From Dysgonomonas sp. ZJ279 (GTDB taxonomy: Bacteria > Bacteroidota > Bacteroidia > Bacteroidales > Dysgonomonadaceae), in contig NZ_JAAKEL010000003.1 in NCBI RefSeq assembly GCF_011039205.1, positions 62,001-126,000 of the forward strand: a stretch of DNA of 64,000 nucleotides, given 5' to 3'. The position numbers were made by a program, and so were the translations under genes. Shown here piece by piece: positions 44,358-54,358 of the stretch; positions within the stretch are counted from its first letter, which is position 1; the number at the start of each line of letters is the position of its first letter. Under the pieces are notes generated by a model that saw nothing but the letters and a program-made list of their open reading frames with translations, ran no database searches and was not told where the DNA came from.

Positions 44358-45593
44358 ATGTCAGATCAACTAATAAATCCGGAACATCGCTTTGCGAAAA
44401 TTGTAAAAGAGCAGGTCTTTGAAGACGGACAGGAATTGTCGGTACTCAACTTTGGACCTACGCATCCGTCTACACATGGTGTGTTTCAGAATATTTTACT
44501 GATGAATGGCGAACGCATTGTGGATGCAGATACTACCATTGGTTATATTCACAGGGCTTTCGAGAAAATTGCAGAAAACAGGACTTTTTACCAGATCACA
44601 ACTTTGACCGATCGTATGAACTACTGTTCGTCGCCGATCAATAATATGGCATGGTGGATGACTGTCGAAAAAGCTCTTGGAGTTGAAGTTCCTAAACGTG
44701 CACAATATATGCGCGTTATAGTAATGGAGCTGGCTCGTATTACCGATCACCTTATTTGTAATTCAATCTTAGGTGTCGATCTAGGAGCGTATACTCCATT
44801 TTTATACGTAATGAAATACCGTGAACTTGCTTACGAAATATACGAAGAGATTTGCGGAGCACGTCTAACTACCAATATGGGACGTATCGGTGGATTCGAA
44901 AGAGATTGGAGCGAGGCTGCATGGCGTAAGCTCGACGAATTTTTGGAAGGTTTCCCTAAAGCTTGGGATCAACTCGAACGCTTGTTTATGCGTAACCGTA
45001 TATTTATGGATCGTATTATTGGCGTTGGTGCTATCTCGGCAGAGAAAGCAATGAACTATGGCTTTACCGGTCCTAACTTACGTGCAACGGGTATCGATTA
45101 CGATGTGCGTGTAGCACAACCATACAGTTCTTACGAAGATTTTGATTTCATAGTGCCCGTAGGACAATCGGGTGATACATATGATCGTTTCTGTGTTCGT
45201 GCAGCAGAGGTCAAAGAAAGTTTGAAGATTATCCGTCAGGCTCGCGATAATATGCCGTCCGGCTCTTATCATGCCGATGTTCCTGACTATTACCTTCCTC
45301 CTAAAAATGAAGTATATACCGAAATGGAGGCTCTTATCAGTCATTTCAAGATTGTGATGGGCGAGATTCCGGTTCCTATTGCTGAAACTTATCATGCAGT
45401 AGAAGGTGCAAATGGCGAATTGGGTATGTATCTGATTACAGATGGCTCTCGTACACCATTCCGTGTGCATTTTCGCCGTCCTTGTTTTATTTACTATCAG
45501 GCATTCCCCGAAATGATTAAAGGTGGAATGTTTTCGGATGCTGTTGCAACCTTATCCAGTATAAATGTTATTGCAGGAGAATTAGACGCTTAA
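44358..45593 (+). CDS. nuoD: NADH-quinone oxidoreductase subunit D
   Basis: With the ATG at 44358 the protein has 411 residues and starts MSDQLINPEHRF. The longer frame from 44289 overlaps nuoC and adds 23 unconserved residues, and AAAAGAGGACAG precedes the chosen start. The 49-kDa subunit signature NFGPTHPSTHGVFQ contains the quinone-site histidine, and the family segment LTDRMNYCSSPINNMAWW is intact. It forms the quinone cavity with NuoB. Confidence 0.96.
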   Translation: MSDQLINPEHRFAKIVKEQVFEDGQELSVLNFGPTHPSTHGVFQNILLMNGERIVDADTTIGYIHRAFEKIAENRTFYQITTLTDRMNYCSSPINNMAWWMTVEKALGVEVPKRAQYMRVIVMELARITDHLICNSILGVDLGAYTPFLYVMKYRELAYEIYEEICGARLTTNMGRIGGFERDWSEAAWRKLDEFLEGFPKAWDQLERLFMRNRIFMDRIIGVGAISAEKAMNYGFTGPNLRATGIDYDVRVAQPYSSYEDFDFIVPVGQSGDTYDRFCVRAAEVKESLKIIRQARDNMPSGSYHADVPDYYLPPKNEVYTEMEALISHFKIVMGEIPVPIAETYHAVEGANGELGMYLITDGSRTPFRVHFRRPCFIYYQAFPEMIKGGMFSDAVATLSSINVIAGELDA

Positions 45594-45599
45594 TATCAA

Positions 45600-46124
45600 A
45601 TGGAAAAAAGAGTATATTATCAAGAAATCAATATAACAGAGGAACTTTCGGCTCGTATCAATGAGTTGGTTAGTCATTATCCTGCTGATAAAAAGAAATC
45701 GGCATTGATTCCTGTTTTGCATGTGGTGCAAGATGCTCACGAAAATTGGCTGAGTATACCACTAATGGATAAAGTAGCTGAAATCTTAGGAATTACACCT
45801 ATCGAGGTATACGAAGTTGTTACTTTTTATACCATGTTCAATCAAAAACCGGTAGGTAAATATATGTTTGAGTTTTGTCGTACATCATGTTGTGCCATAC
45901 TTGGTGGTGACGATATGATGGAATATGCCTGCCAGAAATTAGGTGTAAAAGAGGGTGAAACGACTCCCGATGGACTATTTAGTGTTGCAGGTGTGGAATG
46001 TCTGGGCGCATGCGGTTATGGACCGATGCTTCAGTTAGGCGATTTCTATCACGAGAAACTGACAAAAGAAAAAATTGATGCTTTAATCGAAGATTGTAAG
46101 CAAGGTAAAATAAACCTTTATTAA
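45600..46124 (+). CDS. nuoE: NADH-quinone oxidoreductase subunit E
   Basis: The 174-residue thioredoxin-like subunit binds the 2Fe-2S cluster N1a through cysteines in FCRTSCCAI and VECLGACGYGP. Its presence with NuoF and NuoG shows that this complex I can accept electrons from NADH, unlike the 11-subunit forms lacking E, F and G. It starts 6 bases after nuoD. Confidence 0.95.
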   Translation: MEKRVYYQEINITEELSARINELVSHYPADKKKSALIPVLHVVQDAHENWLSIPLMDKVAEILGITPIEVYEVVTFYTMFNQKPVGKYMFEFCRTSCCAILGGDDMMEYACQKLGVKEGETTPDGLFSVAGVECLGACGYGPMLQLGDFYHEKLTKEKIDALIEDCKQGKINLY

Positions 46125-46130
46125 TTTGCG

Positions 46131-47489
46131 ATGGCTAGAAAGATATTATTAGAAAAGATCGACATACCCGGAATAAAGGACTATGAAGTCTATCGCAAAA
46201 ACGGAGGTTATGCAGCGGTAGAAAAGGCCTTGAAATCGATGACGCCCGATGAAGTGACCGAGCATGTGAAAACATCAGGTCTGCGAGGTCGCGGAGGTGC
46301 GGGATTTCCTATGGGATTGAAATGGAGTTTTATCGATAAAAAATCGGGTAAGCCTCGTCATTTGGTTGTAAATGCAGACGAATCGGAACCGGGTACTTTC
46401 AAAGACCGTTTTCTGATGGAATATATTCCTCATTTACTGATCGAGGGAGCTATTGTATCGAGTTATGCATTAGAAGCTAATTTGTCATATATATATATTC
46501 GTGGTGAATATATGTGGGTGTACAAGATTTTAGAAAAAGCTATAAAAGAAGCCTATGCCAACGGATGGCTGGGTAAAAATATATTAGGAACAGGTTATTC
46601 TCTCGACTTACATGTTCACTGCGGTGCAGGAGCATACATTTGTGGAGAAGAAACTGCACTTATCGAATCATTGGAAGGTAAACGGGGCAACCCTCGTATC
46701 AAACCGCCATTTCCTGCTGTAAGCGGTCTTTGGAATGAACCCACAGTGGTAAACAATGTGGAGTCTATTTCGGCTGTGCCATGGGTCGTAAACAATGGTG
46801 GAGATGAGTATGCAAAAATAGGTTTGGGCAAGTCGACAGGAACTAAATTAATTTCAGCATCGGGACATATTAAAAATCCGGGTGTATATGAGATAGAGTT
46901 AGGTTTATCTGTCGAAGAATTTATGACCTCAGACGAATATCTTGGTGGAATGATAGATGATCGTCCTCTGAAAGCGTTCATACCCGGAGGTTCATCCGTG
47001 CCTATCCTGCCAGCTCAATATATTTTCAAAACGGCTAACAATGAAGATCGTTTAATGACATACGAGTCGTTGGCAGATGGTGGATTCACAACCGGATCGT
47101 CTTTAGGTTCAGGTGGATTTATTGTTTACAACGATACTGCGTGTATTGTGCGTAATACATGGAACTTCTCCCGATTTTATCATCACGAGAGTTGCGGACA
47201 ATGTTCGCCATGCCGTGAAGGTACAGGCTGGATGGAAAAAATTCTTCACCGTATCGAAACCGGTACAGGGCGTGAAGAAGACATTGAATTATTGTGGAGT
47301 ATTCAAGCAAAAATAGAAGGTAATACAATCTGTCCGTTGGGTGATGCTGCTGCTTGGCCTGTTGCCGCTGCTATCCGTCATTTCCGCGAAGAGTTTGAAT
47401 ACCATGTGCGTTTCCCTGAAAAAATAAAAAACAGGGATCACTTTGTAAATGAACCAATGGAAAAGGTTCGTCATTTGATTTCAAAATAA
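46131..47489 (+). CDS. nuoF: NADH-quinone oxidoreductase subunit F
   Basis: The 452-residue NADH-binding subunit carries FMN and cluster N3. Visible are the NADH/FMN glycine-rich GLRGRGGAGFPMG, GAYICGEETALIESLEG, and the N3 motif ESCGQCSPCREGTGWM with a later cysteine in NTICPLGDAA. It starts 6 bases after nuoE. Confidence 0.97.
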   Translation: MARKILLEKIDIPGIKDYEVYRKNGGYAAVEKALKSMTPDEVTEHVKTSGLRGRGGAGFPMGLKWSFIDKKSGKPRHLVVNADESEPGTFKDRFLMEYIPHLLIEGAIVSSYALEANLSYIYIRGEYMWVYKILEKAIKEAYANGWLGKNILGTGYSLDLHVHCGAGAYICGEETALIESLEGKRGNPRIKPPFPAVSGLWNEPTVVNNVESISAVPWVVNNGGDEYAKIGLGKSTGTKLISASGHIKNPGVYEIELGLSVEEFMTSDEYLGGMIDDRPLKAFIPGGSSVPILPAQYIFKTANNEDRLMTYESLADGGFTTGSSLGSGGFIVYNDTACIVRNTWNFSRFYHHESCGQCSPCREGTGWMEKILHRIETGTGREEDIELLWSIQAKIEGNTICPLGDAAAWPVAAAIRHFREEFEYHVRFPEKIKNRDHFVNEPMEKVRHLISK

Positions 47490-47508
47490 ATAGTAAAAAG
47501 TTTCTTCT

Positions 47509-48555
47509 ATGAAAATTACAATAGATGGACACGATATAGATGTAGAAGCAGGAACAACCATCCTGCAAGCTGCTCGCATGATTGGAGGTGAATGTGTTCC
47601 TCCGACTATGTGCTACTATTCCAAACTTAAAGATTGTGGAGGAAAGTGTCGTTGTTGTCTGGTGGAGGTTACCAAAGGCAGTGAAAGGGACCCGCGTCCT
47701 ATGCCAAAACTTCAGCCGTCATGCGTTACACCTGTACAGGAGGGAATGGAAGTGCTAAGTGCCAAATCGCCTAAAGCGCTCGAAGCACGTAAGGCTGTTA
47801 CCGAATTCTTGCTAATTAACCACCCGCTCGATTGCCCTGTTTGCGATCAAGCAGGCGAATGTGATTTGCAGAATCTGGCATTTAATAACGGTGCATATAA
47901 ATCACGTTATATCGAAGAGAAAAGAACATTCGAACCCGAAGATATAGGTCCTCACATTCAATTGCACATGAATCGCTGCGTTCTTTGCTATCGCTGTGTG
48001 AAACTGGCGGAACAATTGACTGATGGTCGTGTACACGGTGTTCTTAATAGGGGCGATCATGCACAAATATCGACTTATGTTTCTCAGGTTATCGATAACG
48101 ATTTCTCAGGAAACATGGTAGATGTATGTCCGGTGGGAGCATTAACTGATAAAACATATCGTTTCGAATCGCGTGTATGGTTCAATAAACCGTTCAATGC
48201 GCATCGCGATTGTCCGAAATGTTCGGGTAAAGTAGTCCTTTGGATGTTCGGAGATACTATTCAACGAGTGAATGCACCAAAAGACGAGTTTCACGAAGTT
48301 GAAGACTTCATCTGCAACGAATGTCGATTCGATCACAAAAATGTGAATGACTGGATTATAGACGGACCTCGTAAGTTTGAGAAATTCTCAGTTATCAATA
48401 TAAATAACTACACCAAGAAATTGGATAAGGTTGAAATAATAGCAGACGATCTTATACTTGAGGGTAGAAAGCAAGATCAGGAGAAAATCAGTATGTCTGA
48501 ATTTCCTTATGATGAAGCAGAATTGGAAGCAATTAAGAAAACAAAAGAAGAATAA
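47509..48555 (+). CDS. nuoG: NADH-quinone oxidoreductase subunit G, short form
   Basis: A 348-residue protein with the 2Fe-2S N1b domain (CYYSKLKDCGGKCRCCLVEV), the His-Cys3 N5 motif HPLDCPVCDQAGECDLQ and the N4 cysteines in RCVLCYRCVK and DVCPVGAL. Classical NuoG continues with a molybdopterin-like domain of over 400 residues, absent here. Near the C-terminus DCPKCSGK and FICNECRF give two further CxxC pairs. Short forms are usual in several Bacteroidota. It precedes nuoH by 8 bases. Confidence 0.93.
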   Translation: MKITIDGHDIDVEAGTTILQAARMIGGECVPPTMCYYSKLKDCGGKCRCCLVEVTKGSERDPRPMPKLQPSCVTPVQEGMEVLSAKSPKALEARKAVTEFLLINHPLDCPVCDQAGECDLQNLAFNNGAYKSRYIEEKRTFEPEDIGPHIQLHMNRCVLCYRCVKLAEQLTDGRVHGVLNRGDHAQISTYVSQVIDNDFSGNMVDVCPVGALTDKTYRFESRVWFNKPFNAHRDCPKCSGKVVLWMFGDTIQRVNAPKDEFHEVEDFICNECRFDHKNVNDWIIDGPRKFEKFSVININNYTKKLDKVEIIADDLILEGRKQDQEKISMSEFPYDEAELEAIKKTKEE

Positions 48556-48563
48556 ACCCAACT

Positions 48564-49595
48564 ATGGAGATTGCACTTATATTAGAGAAATTAATCTTTA
48601 TCGTTATTGTCTTTGCTGTTACGATGTTTTTCGCATTGTATTCTACATACGCAGAGCGTAAAGTAGCAGGCTTTTTACAAGACCGCTATGGACCCAATCG
48701 CGCAGGTATATTTGGTCTTTTGCAACCTATATGTGATGGTGCGAAACTTTTCTCGAAAGAGGAATTTATGCCTGATACGCCAAATAAAATACTGTTTGTT
48801 GTAGGGCCGGCAGTTGCAATGACAGTCTCATTGCTAGGTACTGCTGTTATACCTTGGGCAGAGCAGTTTGTTATTGGCGATATTACAATTCAAGGACAAA
48901 TTGCAGATGTTAATGTTGCCATTCTTTACATTGTGGCAGTATTGTCGACCGCTGTATATGGTATTATAATAGGAGCATGGGCTTCTAACAATAAATATTC
49001 GTTGATGGGTGCTATTCGTGCCGGAGCACAAATGATCTCGTACGAAATAGCAATGGGGCTATCTATCATCGCTCTGATTATGATGACAGGTACTTTAAGC
49101 CTTAGGGAGATCACAATGCAACAGCATGAAATGGACTGGAATATTATTTATCAGCCATTGACATTCCTTATCTTTTTGATTTGTGCCTTTGCCGAATGTA
49201 ATCGTACACCTTTTGACTTGGCCGAATGCGAATCGGAATTGGTAAATGGTCACCATGTCGAATATTCATCTATGAAGATGGGATTCTATATGTTCTCTGA
49301 ATATGTGAGCATGTTCTTCTCATCCGCACTTATATCTGTACTGTTCTTTGGCGGATATAACTATTGGGGAATGGATTGGGTTGCCGAAAACTGGGGTGCA
49401 AATCTTGCTAATATATTTGCCATCATTACTCTTTTGGGCAAGACCACATTCTTTATATTCTTCTTTATGTGGGTGCGCTGGACAATACCACGTTTCAGAT
49501 ATGACCAGTTGATGAACCTTGGATGGAGAATATTATTCCCATTAGCATTGGCTAACATCTTGCTGAATGGTATTTTAATCCTGATTTTCAAATAA
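48564..49595 (+). CDS. nuoH: NADH-quinone oxidoreductase subunit H
   Basis: The 343-residue membrane subunit forms the quinone tunnel. Conserved are ERKVAGFLQDRYGPNRAG, GAIRAGAQMISYEIAMGLS and the acidic loop AECNRTPFDLAECESELV, which links quinone reduction to proton movement. Eight membrane segments are recognisable. Confidence 0.97.
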   Translation: MEIALILEKLIFIVIVFAVTMFFALYSTYAERKVAGFLQDRYGPNRAGIFGLLQPICDGAKLFSKEEFMPDTPNKILFVVGPAVAMTVSLLGTAVIPWAEQFVIGDITIQGQIADVNVAILYIVAVLSTAVYGIIIGAWASNNKYSLMGAIRAGAQMISYEIAMGLSIIALIMMTGTLSLREITMQQHEMDWNIIYQPLTFLIFLICAFAECNRTPFDLAECESELVNGHHVEYSSMKMGFYMFSEYVSMFFSSALISVLFFGGYNYWGMDWVAENWGANLANIFAIITLLGKTTFFIFFFMWVRWTIPRFRYDQLMNLGWRILFPLALANILLNGILILIFK

Positions 49596-49610
49596 AAAAA
49601 TCGAATTGCA

Positions 49611-50147
49611 ATGTCAATAGAAAATATGTCATTATCGGGAAGAAAAGAAGTTGTTTCGAATAAAGAAATGACCTTCATGGAGCGTATTTATCTGCCTGCT
49701 ATCATAAAAGGTATGTGGATAACAATTAAGCACTTCTTTACGAAAAAAGATACAATACAATATCCCGAACAACAGCGCGAATTTAGCCCTGTATATCGTG
49801 GACAGCATGTCTTGATGAGAGACGAAGAGGGACGCGAACGTTGTACAGCCTGCGGCTTGTGCGCACTAGCCTGCCCTGCGGAAGCCATAACAATGAAAGC
49901 AGCCGAACGTAAAAAAGGAGAAGAGAACCTGTACCGTGAAGAAAAATATGCAGCGGTATACGAAATTAATATGTTACGTTGTATTTTCTGCGGTTTATGC
50001 GAAGATGCTTGCCCCAAAGAGGCGATCTATCTGACCAAATCGAAAAAGCTTGTGAAACCGAAATTGGAGCGAATAGATTTGATTTACGGAAAAGACAAAC
50101 TTGTTATATCGGTTGAAGATGCCCGCGCAAGAAAATACGATAACTAA
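49611..50147 (+). CDS. nuoI: NADH-quinone oxidoreductase subunit I
   Basis: The 178-residue peripheral subunit binds two 4Fe-4S clusters (N6a, N6b) by CTACGLCALACP and CIFCGLCEDACP. An N-terminal amphipathic region attaches it to the membrane arm. An ATG at 49626 is an alternative start; the longer form is kept here. Confidence 0.95.
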   Translation: MSIENMSLSGRKEVVSNKEMTFMERIYLPAIIKGMWITIKHFFTKKDTIQYPEQQREFSPVYRGQHVLMRDEEGRERCTACGLCALACPAEAITMKAAERKKGEENLYREEKYAAVYEINMLRCIFCGLCEDACPKEAIYLTKSKKLVKPKLERIDLIYGKDKLVISVEDARARKYDN

Positions 50148-50166
50148 AAAGATATTTTAGAATAAG

Positions 50167-50670
50167 ATGATTACAGTAATTTTTTATATTCTTGCAGCAA
50201 TAACACTTGGCACGGCAGCTCTGACTGTTTTGTCGAAGAATCCTGTGCATAGTGCTGTGTATATGATTATCTGCTTTTTCTCCGTATCGGGTCATTTACT
50301 GATGCTTAATGCTCAGTTTCTGGCGGTGGTAAATATTGTGGTGTATGCAGGTGCTATCATTGTATTGTTATTGTTTACACTGATGTTGATGAATCTGAGT
50401 GAACAACATGAACCGAAAAAGAAAATAGCGAGTCGCGTGGCGGCTACCGTTTCGTCATGTTTAGCTGCTCTTGTATTGTTAGCCGTTTTTGTAAAAGCAA
50501 ATCCGGTGATAGAAACGTACAAGGCAGAAGGGGTAGACTATCAGTCTATACAAGTTATAGGTCAGGTATTACTTGATGAATATATGGTGCCGTTCGAGTT
50601 TGTTTCTATCTTGCTTATCACAGCAATGATAGGTGCGGTACTGATATCTAAAAAAGAGAAAAAAGCTTAA
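50167..50670 (+). CDS. nuoJ: NADH-quinone oxidoreductase subunit J
   Basis: The 167-residue membrane subunit has five helices. The conserved segment around NIVVYAGAIIVLLLFTLML in TM3 contains the pi-bulge region of the coupling element. A gap of 3 bases leads into nuoK, so translation is probably coupled. Confidence 0.95.
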   Translation: MITVIFYILAAITLGTAALTVLSKNPVHSAVYMIICFFSVSGHLLMLNAQFLAVVNIVVYAGAIIVLLLFTLMLMNLSEQHEPKKKIASRVAATVSSCLAALVLLAVFVKANPVIETYKAEGVDYQSIQVIGQVLLDEYMVPFEFVSILLITAMIGAVLISKKEKKA

Positions 50671-50673
50671 GCT

Positions 50674-50997
50674 ATGCTGAATAATATATTAGAACAAGTA
50701 GGGATCAACAATTATATATACCTCGCCATCTTATTGTTTTGCGTGGGGATGCTTGGTCTTCTTTATCGTCGCAGTACGATTGTGATGCTAATGTCGGTAG
50801 AATTGATGCTTGCAGCAGGTAATTTGTTGCTGGCCGCATTTTCGGTTTACCATCAAGATACCAGTGGACAGGTGTTCGTGCTTTTCTCGCTGGCGGTGGC
50901 AGCAGCCGAAGTTGCAGTAGGTTTGGCCATTTTAGTCTCAATCTATAGAAATATCGGATCTATTGATATCGATAAATTAAAAAACCTGAAAGGATAA
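50674..50997 (+). CDS. nuoK: NADH-quinone oxidoreductase subunit K
   Basis: The 107-residue membrane subunit has three helices. The two proton-path glutamates are visible in MLMSVELMLAAGNLLL and AVAAAEVAVGLAILV. It starts 3 bases after nuoJ. Confidence 0.96.
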   Translation: MLNNILEQVGINNYIYLAILLFCVGMLGLLYRRSTIVMLMSVELMLAAGNLLLAAFSVYHQDTSGQVFVLFSLAVAAAEVAVGLAILVSIYRNIGSIDIDKLKNLKG

Positions 50998-51004
50998 TTT
51001 TTGG

Positions 51005-52891
51005 ATGGAAACAGTATTGGTATTATTACTTTTGATTAGTCCGCTTATTGGTTTCACAATCAATTTGTGTGTAGGTAAAAAGATTGGGCGATCGTTACCC
51101 GGGTTTATAGCCACAGGTGCGGTATTAGTAAGTTTCGTTATTTCGCTGATTTACTTCCTTCAAATTCTTTCTACGGGAGAAGCAGTTCATGTACATCTTT
51201 TCGAATGGATGGCATTTGGCGATTTCGCTATAAATTTCGATCTGGTACTCGATCAGTTATCATTGCTTTGGTTGTTGTTTCTGACAGGCATCGGAGCGTT
51301 GATTCATATATATTCGATAGGTTATATGCACGACGACGAGAATATCGATCGTTTCTTTGCATATCTTAATCTCTTTATCTTCTTTATGATCCTGTTGGTT
51401 ATAGGCGGTAATCTGCTTGTGATGTTTATAGGCTGGGAGGGTGTAGGATTATGTTCATACCTGTTAATCGGATTCTGGTATAAGAACCAGAAATTCAATG
51501 ACGCTGCTAAGAAAGCATTCATCATGAACAGAATAGGAGATTTAGGTTTCTTGATTGGTATCTTTACTTTAGCCTATCTATTCAAAACAGTAGATTTCGA
51601 GGCTTTGAAACAAGCGGTTTCTACAACCACTAATCCGGAAGTTTCAACCTTGCTGGGTGTTGCAACATTTTGTTTATTCGTAGGAGCAATGGGTAAGAGC
51701 GCTCAGATTCCTTTATATACTTGGTTGCCCGATGCGATGGCTGGCCCGACTCCGGTTTCGGCATTGATTCATGCGGCAACGATGGTTACCGGTGGTATCT
51801 TTATGATAACACGTTTAAATTTCATATTCGATTTGACTCCGGATATTCAATACTTTATTGCGATTATAGGTGCTATAACAGCATTATTTGCCGCAACAAT
51901 CGGTATCATGCAAAATGATATAAAGAAAGTATTGGCTTATTCAACAGTATCGCAACTAGGTCTTATGTTTATTGCCATAGGCTGTGGAGCATACCATGTC
52001 GCTGTATTTCATGTAATAACTCATGCTTTCTTTAAAGCCTGTTTATTCCTTGGTTCGGGTTCGGTTATCCATGCTATGGGTGGCGAACAGGACATACGCA
52101 AGATGGGTGGATTGAAAAATGTTATGGGAATAACTTATATTACTTTTCTTGTCTCTACTTTCTCAATATCGGGTATACCTCCATTGGCAGGTTTCGTTTC
52201 GAAAGACGAGATAATGATGGTTGCATTCGAGAATAGTCCTTTCTTGTGGGCAATAGCAGCATTAGCTTCATTGCTTACGGCTTTCTATATGTTCCGTGTA
52301 ATGTTCCTTACATTTCACAAAGATTTCAGAGGAACAGAAGAGCAAAAACATCATTTGCACGAATCACCTAAAACGATGACTGCACCGCTTATTATTCTTG
52401 CAATACTAGCATTCGTTGGTGGAGTGATTAGTTTGCCGTTAGGACTTAGCTGGCTGAATAATTTCTTGACACCTGTTTTGCCGGGTATCGCTGTACAAGA
52501 GCATATGCCTGCTGGAGAGCAACTGGCTATGATGGCAATATCAACAGTAATTGCATTCATCGGATTAGGTTTTGCTTACTATCGATATATTAAGAAATCC
52601 GTTGTACCGGGCGAAGATGATAAATTGACAGGATTTGCCAAAGTGGTCTATAATAAATACTATATCGACGAAATATACAGTACTGTATTTGTGAAACCAA
52701 TGTATGTCTTGGGTAACCTCTTCCGTAATTATATAGAAAGAGCTATCTCGGGTACTATTAATAGCTTAGGGAATTTAGCTGAACTGGCTTCTGTTCCTGC
52801 GAGAAAAATGCAGAATGGAAGTTTAGGTCTTTACCTCTTCTGCTTTGTAATAGGATTCTGTTCGATCATTGTATTTTTATTTTTTGTATAA
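51005..52891 (+). CDS. nuoL: NADH-quinone oxidoreductase subunit L
   Basis: The 628-residue antiporter-like subunit lies at the far end of the membrane arm. Proton-channel residues are in FIGWEGVGLCSYLLIGFW (glutamate), LYTWLPDAMAGPTPVSALIH and NDIKKVLAYSTVSQLGLM (lysines). The C-terminal lateral helix region follows residue 520. Confidence 0.97.
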   Translation: METVLVLLLLISPLIGFTINLCVGKKIGRSLPGFIATGAVLVSFVISLIYFLQILSTGEAVHVHLFEWMAFGDFAINFDLVLDQLSLLWLLFLTGIGALIHIYSIGYMHDDENIDRFFAYLNLFIFFMILLVIGGNLLVMFIGWEGVGLCSYLLIGFWYKNQKFNDAAKKAFIMNRIGDLGFLIGIFTLAYLFKTVDFEALKQAVSTTTNPEVSTLLGVATFCLFVGAMGKSAQIPLYTWLPDAMAGPTPVSALIHAATMVTGGIFMITRLNFIFDLTPDIQYFIAIIGAITALFAATIGIMQNDIKKVLAYSTVSQLGLMFIAIGCGAYHVAVFHVITHAFFKACLFLGSGSVIHAMGGEQDIRKMGGLKNVMGITYITFLVSTFSISGIPPLAGFVSKDEIMMVAFENSPFLWAIAALASLLTAFYMFRVMFLTFHKDFRGTEEQKHHLHESPKTMTAPLIILAILAFVGGVISLPLGLSWLNNFLTPVLPGIAVQEHMPAGEQLAMMAISTVIAFIGLGFAYYRYIKKSVVPGEDDKLTGFAKVVYNKYYIDEIYSTVFVKPMYVLGNLFRNYIERAISGTINSLGNLAELASVPARKMQNGSLGLYLFCFVIGFCSIIVFLFFV

Positions 52892-52907
52892 TAATTTTTA
52901 ACTAGAT

Positions 52908-54341
52908 ATGAATATCGCTATCATATTAATCATTCTGCTGGCAGGAGCAATAATTACTTATTTCTCAGGAAATAGGTTTGCATCGAAAGTAGCTATTTTA
53001 TTCAGTGTTTTTGCTGCAGTCTTTACAATTGCTTTTCTCCTTAAATACGGTGTAGCCGGAACGAGTTACAGTACGGAATGGATTACAAATCCACTAGTCT
53101 CTTTCTCTTTGAAGGCTGACGGGCTGGCTATTGCAATGCTTTTGCTGACTACAATATTGATTCCTATAATACTGATAACGACATCGTCGGCAGATATAAA
53201 GAATGAAAAGCTATTTTATAGTTTGATTCTATTCATGGCTTTTGCTATGGTGGGAGCTTTCCTAAGTAGCGATGCTCTTTTATATTACATATTCTGGGAA
53301 ATATCACTTATTCCCATCTTTTTCATTATCGTTCTATGGGGTAATGGTGAATTAGCTAAACGTCGTAAAGCTGCAATGACTTTTTTCTTATACACATTTG
53401 CGGGATCGTTGTTTATGTTGGCAGCTATTATTTATATATATACCAAAGTTGGTAGTTTTCAATTAGAAGCATTCTACAATGCAAATCTGAATGAAACCGA
53501 GCAGCTATGGATTTTCCTTGCATTTTTCTTAGCATACGCGATTAAAATACCTATTTTTCCATTCCATACATGGCAGGCTAATGTTTATCAGAAAGCACCT
53601 GCTGCCGGAACAATGTTATTAGCCGGACTTATGTCGAAAATGGGAGCATATAGCGTTATCCGCTGGCAATTGCCTGTAACGCCACATGCGTCACATCAAT
53701 TGCAAACACTTGTGGTTGTATTGTGTATTGTAGGGGTCATATATGGAGCGATTATTGCCATACGACAAGATAATTTGAAACGCTTTTTTGCTTATGCATC
53801 GCTGTCTCATGTGGGATTTGTAGCAGCCGGAGCATATTCATTGACATACGATGGTTTACAAGGAGCAGTAATGCTTATCCTAGCACATGGATTTGGTATT
53901 GTAGGACTATTCCTTGCCGCAGATATAATTCATAAACGTACAAATACTGCATTGATAAGTCAGATGGGTGGAATAAAAGGTAAAGCACCTAAATTTACAA
54001 TAGCATTTTTCCTTTGTATATTAGCATCTATCTCGATACCTCTATCATTTAACTTTGTAGGTGAGTTTACCATAATGTATGGTCTTTATCAGGTAAATAT
54101 CTGGTATGCTGTGCTGATTGGTACATCTATGTTCTTAGGGGCGTTCTTTATGTTGCGTATGTACCAATATGTGATGTTGAGCGAAACAACAAAGACTCCG
54201 TTCAGAGACTTGACTATAAGTGAAGGTATTGTATTCGGGTTGTTGATAGCAGTAATAATATTCTTCGGAATATATTCGAAACCTGTGGCAGAGCTGGTAT
54301 CGCCAAGCTTACAGGAAATTGTAACGTATATTAATAGATAA
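52908..54341 (+). CDS. nuoM: NADH-quinone oxidoreductase subunit M
   Basis: The 477-residue antiporter-like subunit has the channel glutamate in LLYYIFWEISLIPIFFIIVLW and the lysine-bearing QDNLKRFFAYASLSHVGF. It lies between nuoL and nuoN, the usual order. Confidence 0.97.
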   Translation: MNIAIILIILLAGAIITYFSGNRFASKVAILFSVFAAVFTIAFLLKYGVAGTSYSTEWITNPLVSFSLKADGLAIAMLLLTTILIPIILITTSSADIKNEKLFYSLILFMAFAMVGAFLSSDALLYYIFWEISLIPIFFIIVLWGNGELAKRRKAAMTFFLYTFAGSLFMLAAIIYIYTKVGSFQLEAFYNANLNETEQLWIFLAFFLAYAIKIPIFPFHTWQANVYQKAPAAGTMLLAGLMSKMGAYSVIRWQLPVTPHASHQLQTLVVVLCIVGVIYGAIIAIRQDNLKRFFAYASLSHVGFVAAGAYSLTYDGLQGAVMLILAHGFGIVGLFLAADIIHKRTNTALISQMGGIKGKAPKFTIAFFLCILASISIPLSFNFVGEFTIMYGLYQVNIWYAVLIGTSMFLGAFFMLRMYQYVMLSETTKTPFRDLTISEGIVFGLLIAVIIFFGIYSKPVAELVSPSLQEIVTYINR

Positions 54342-54358
54342 TTTAGCTAAATAAGATA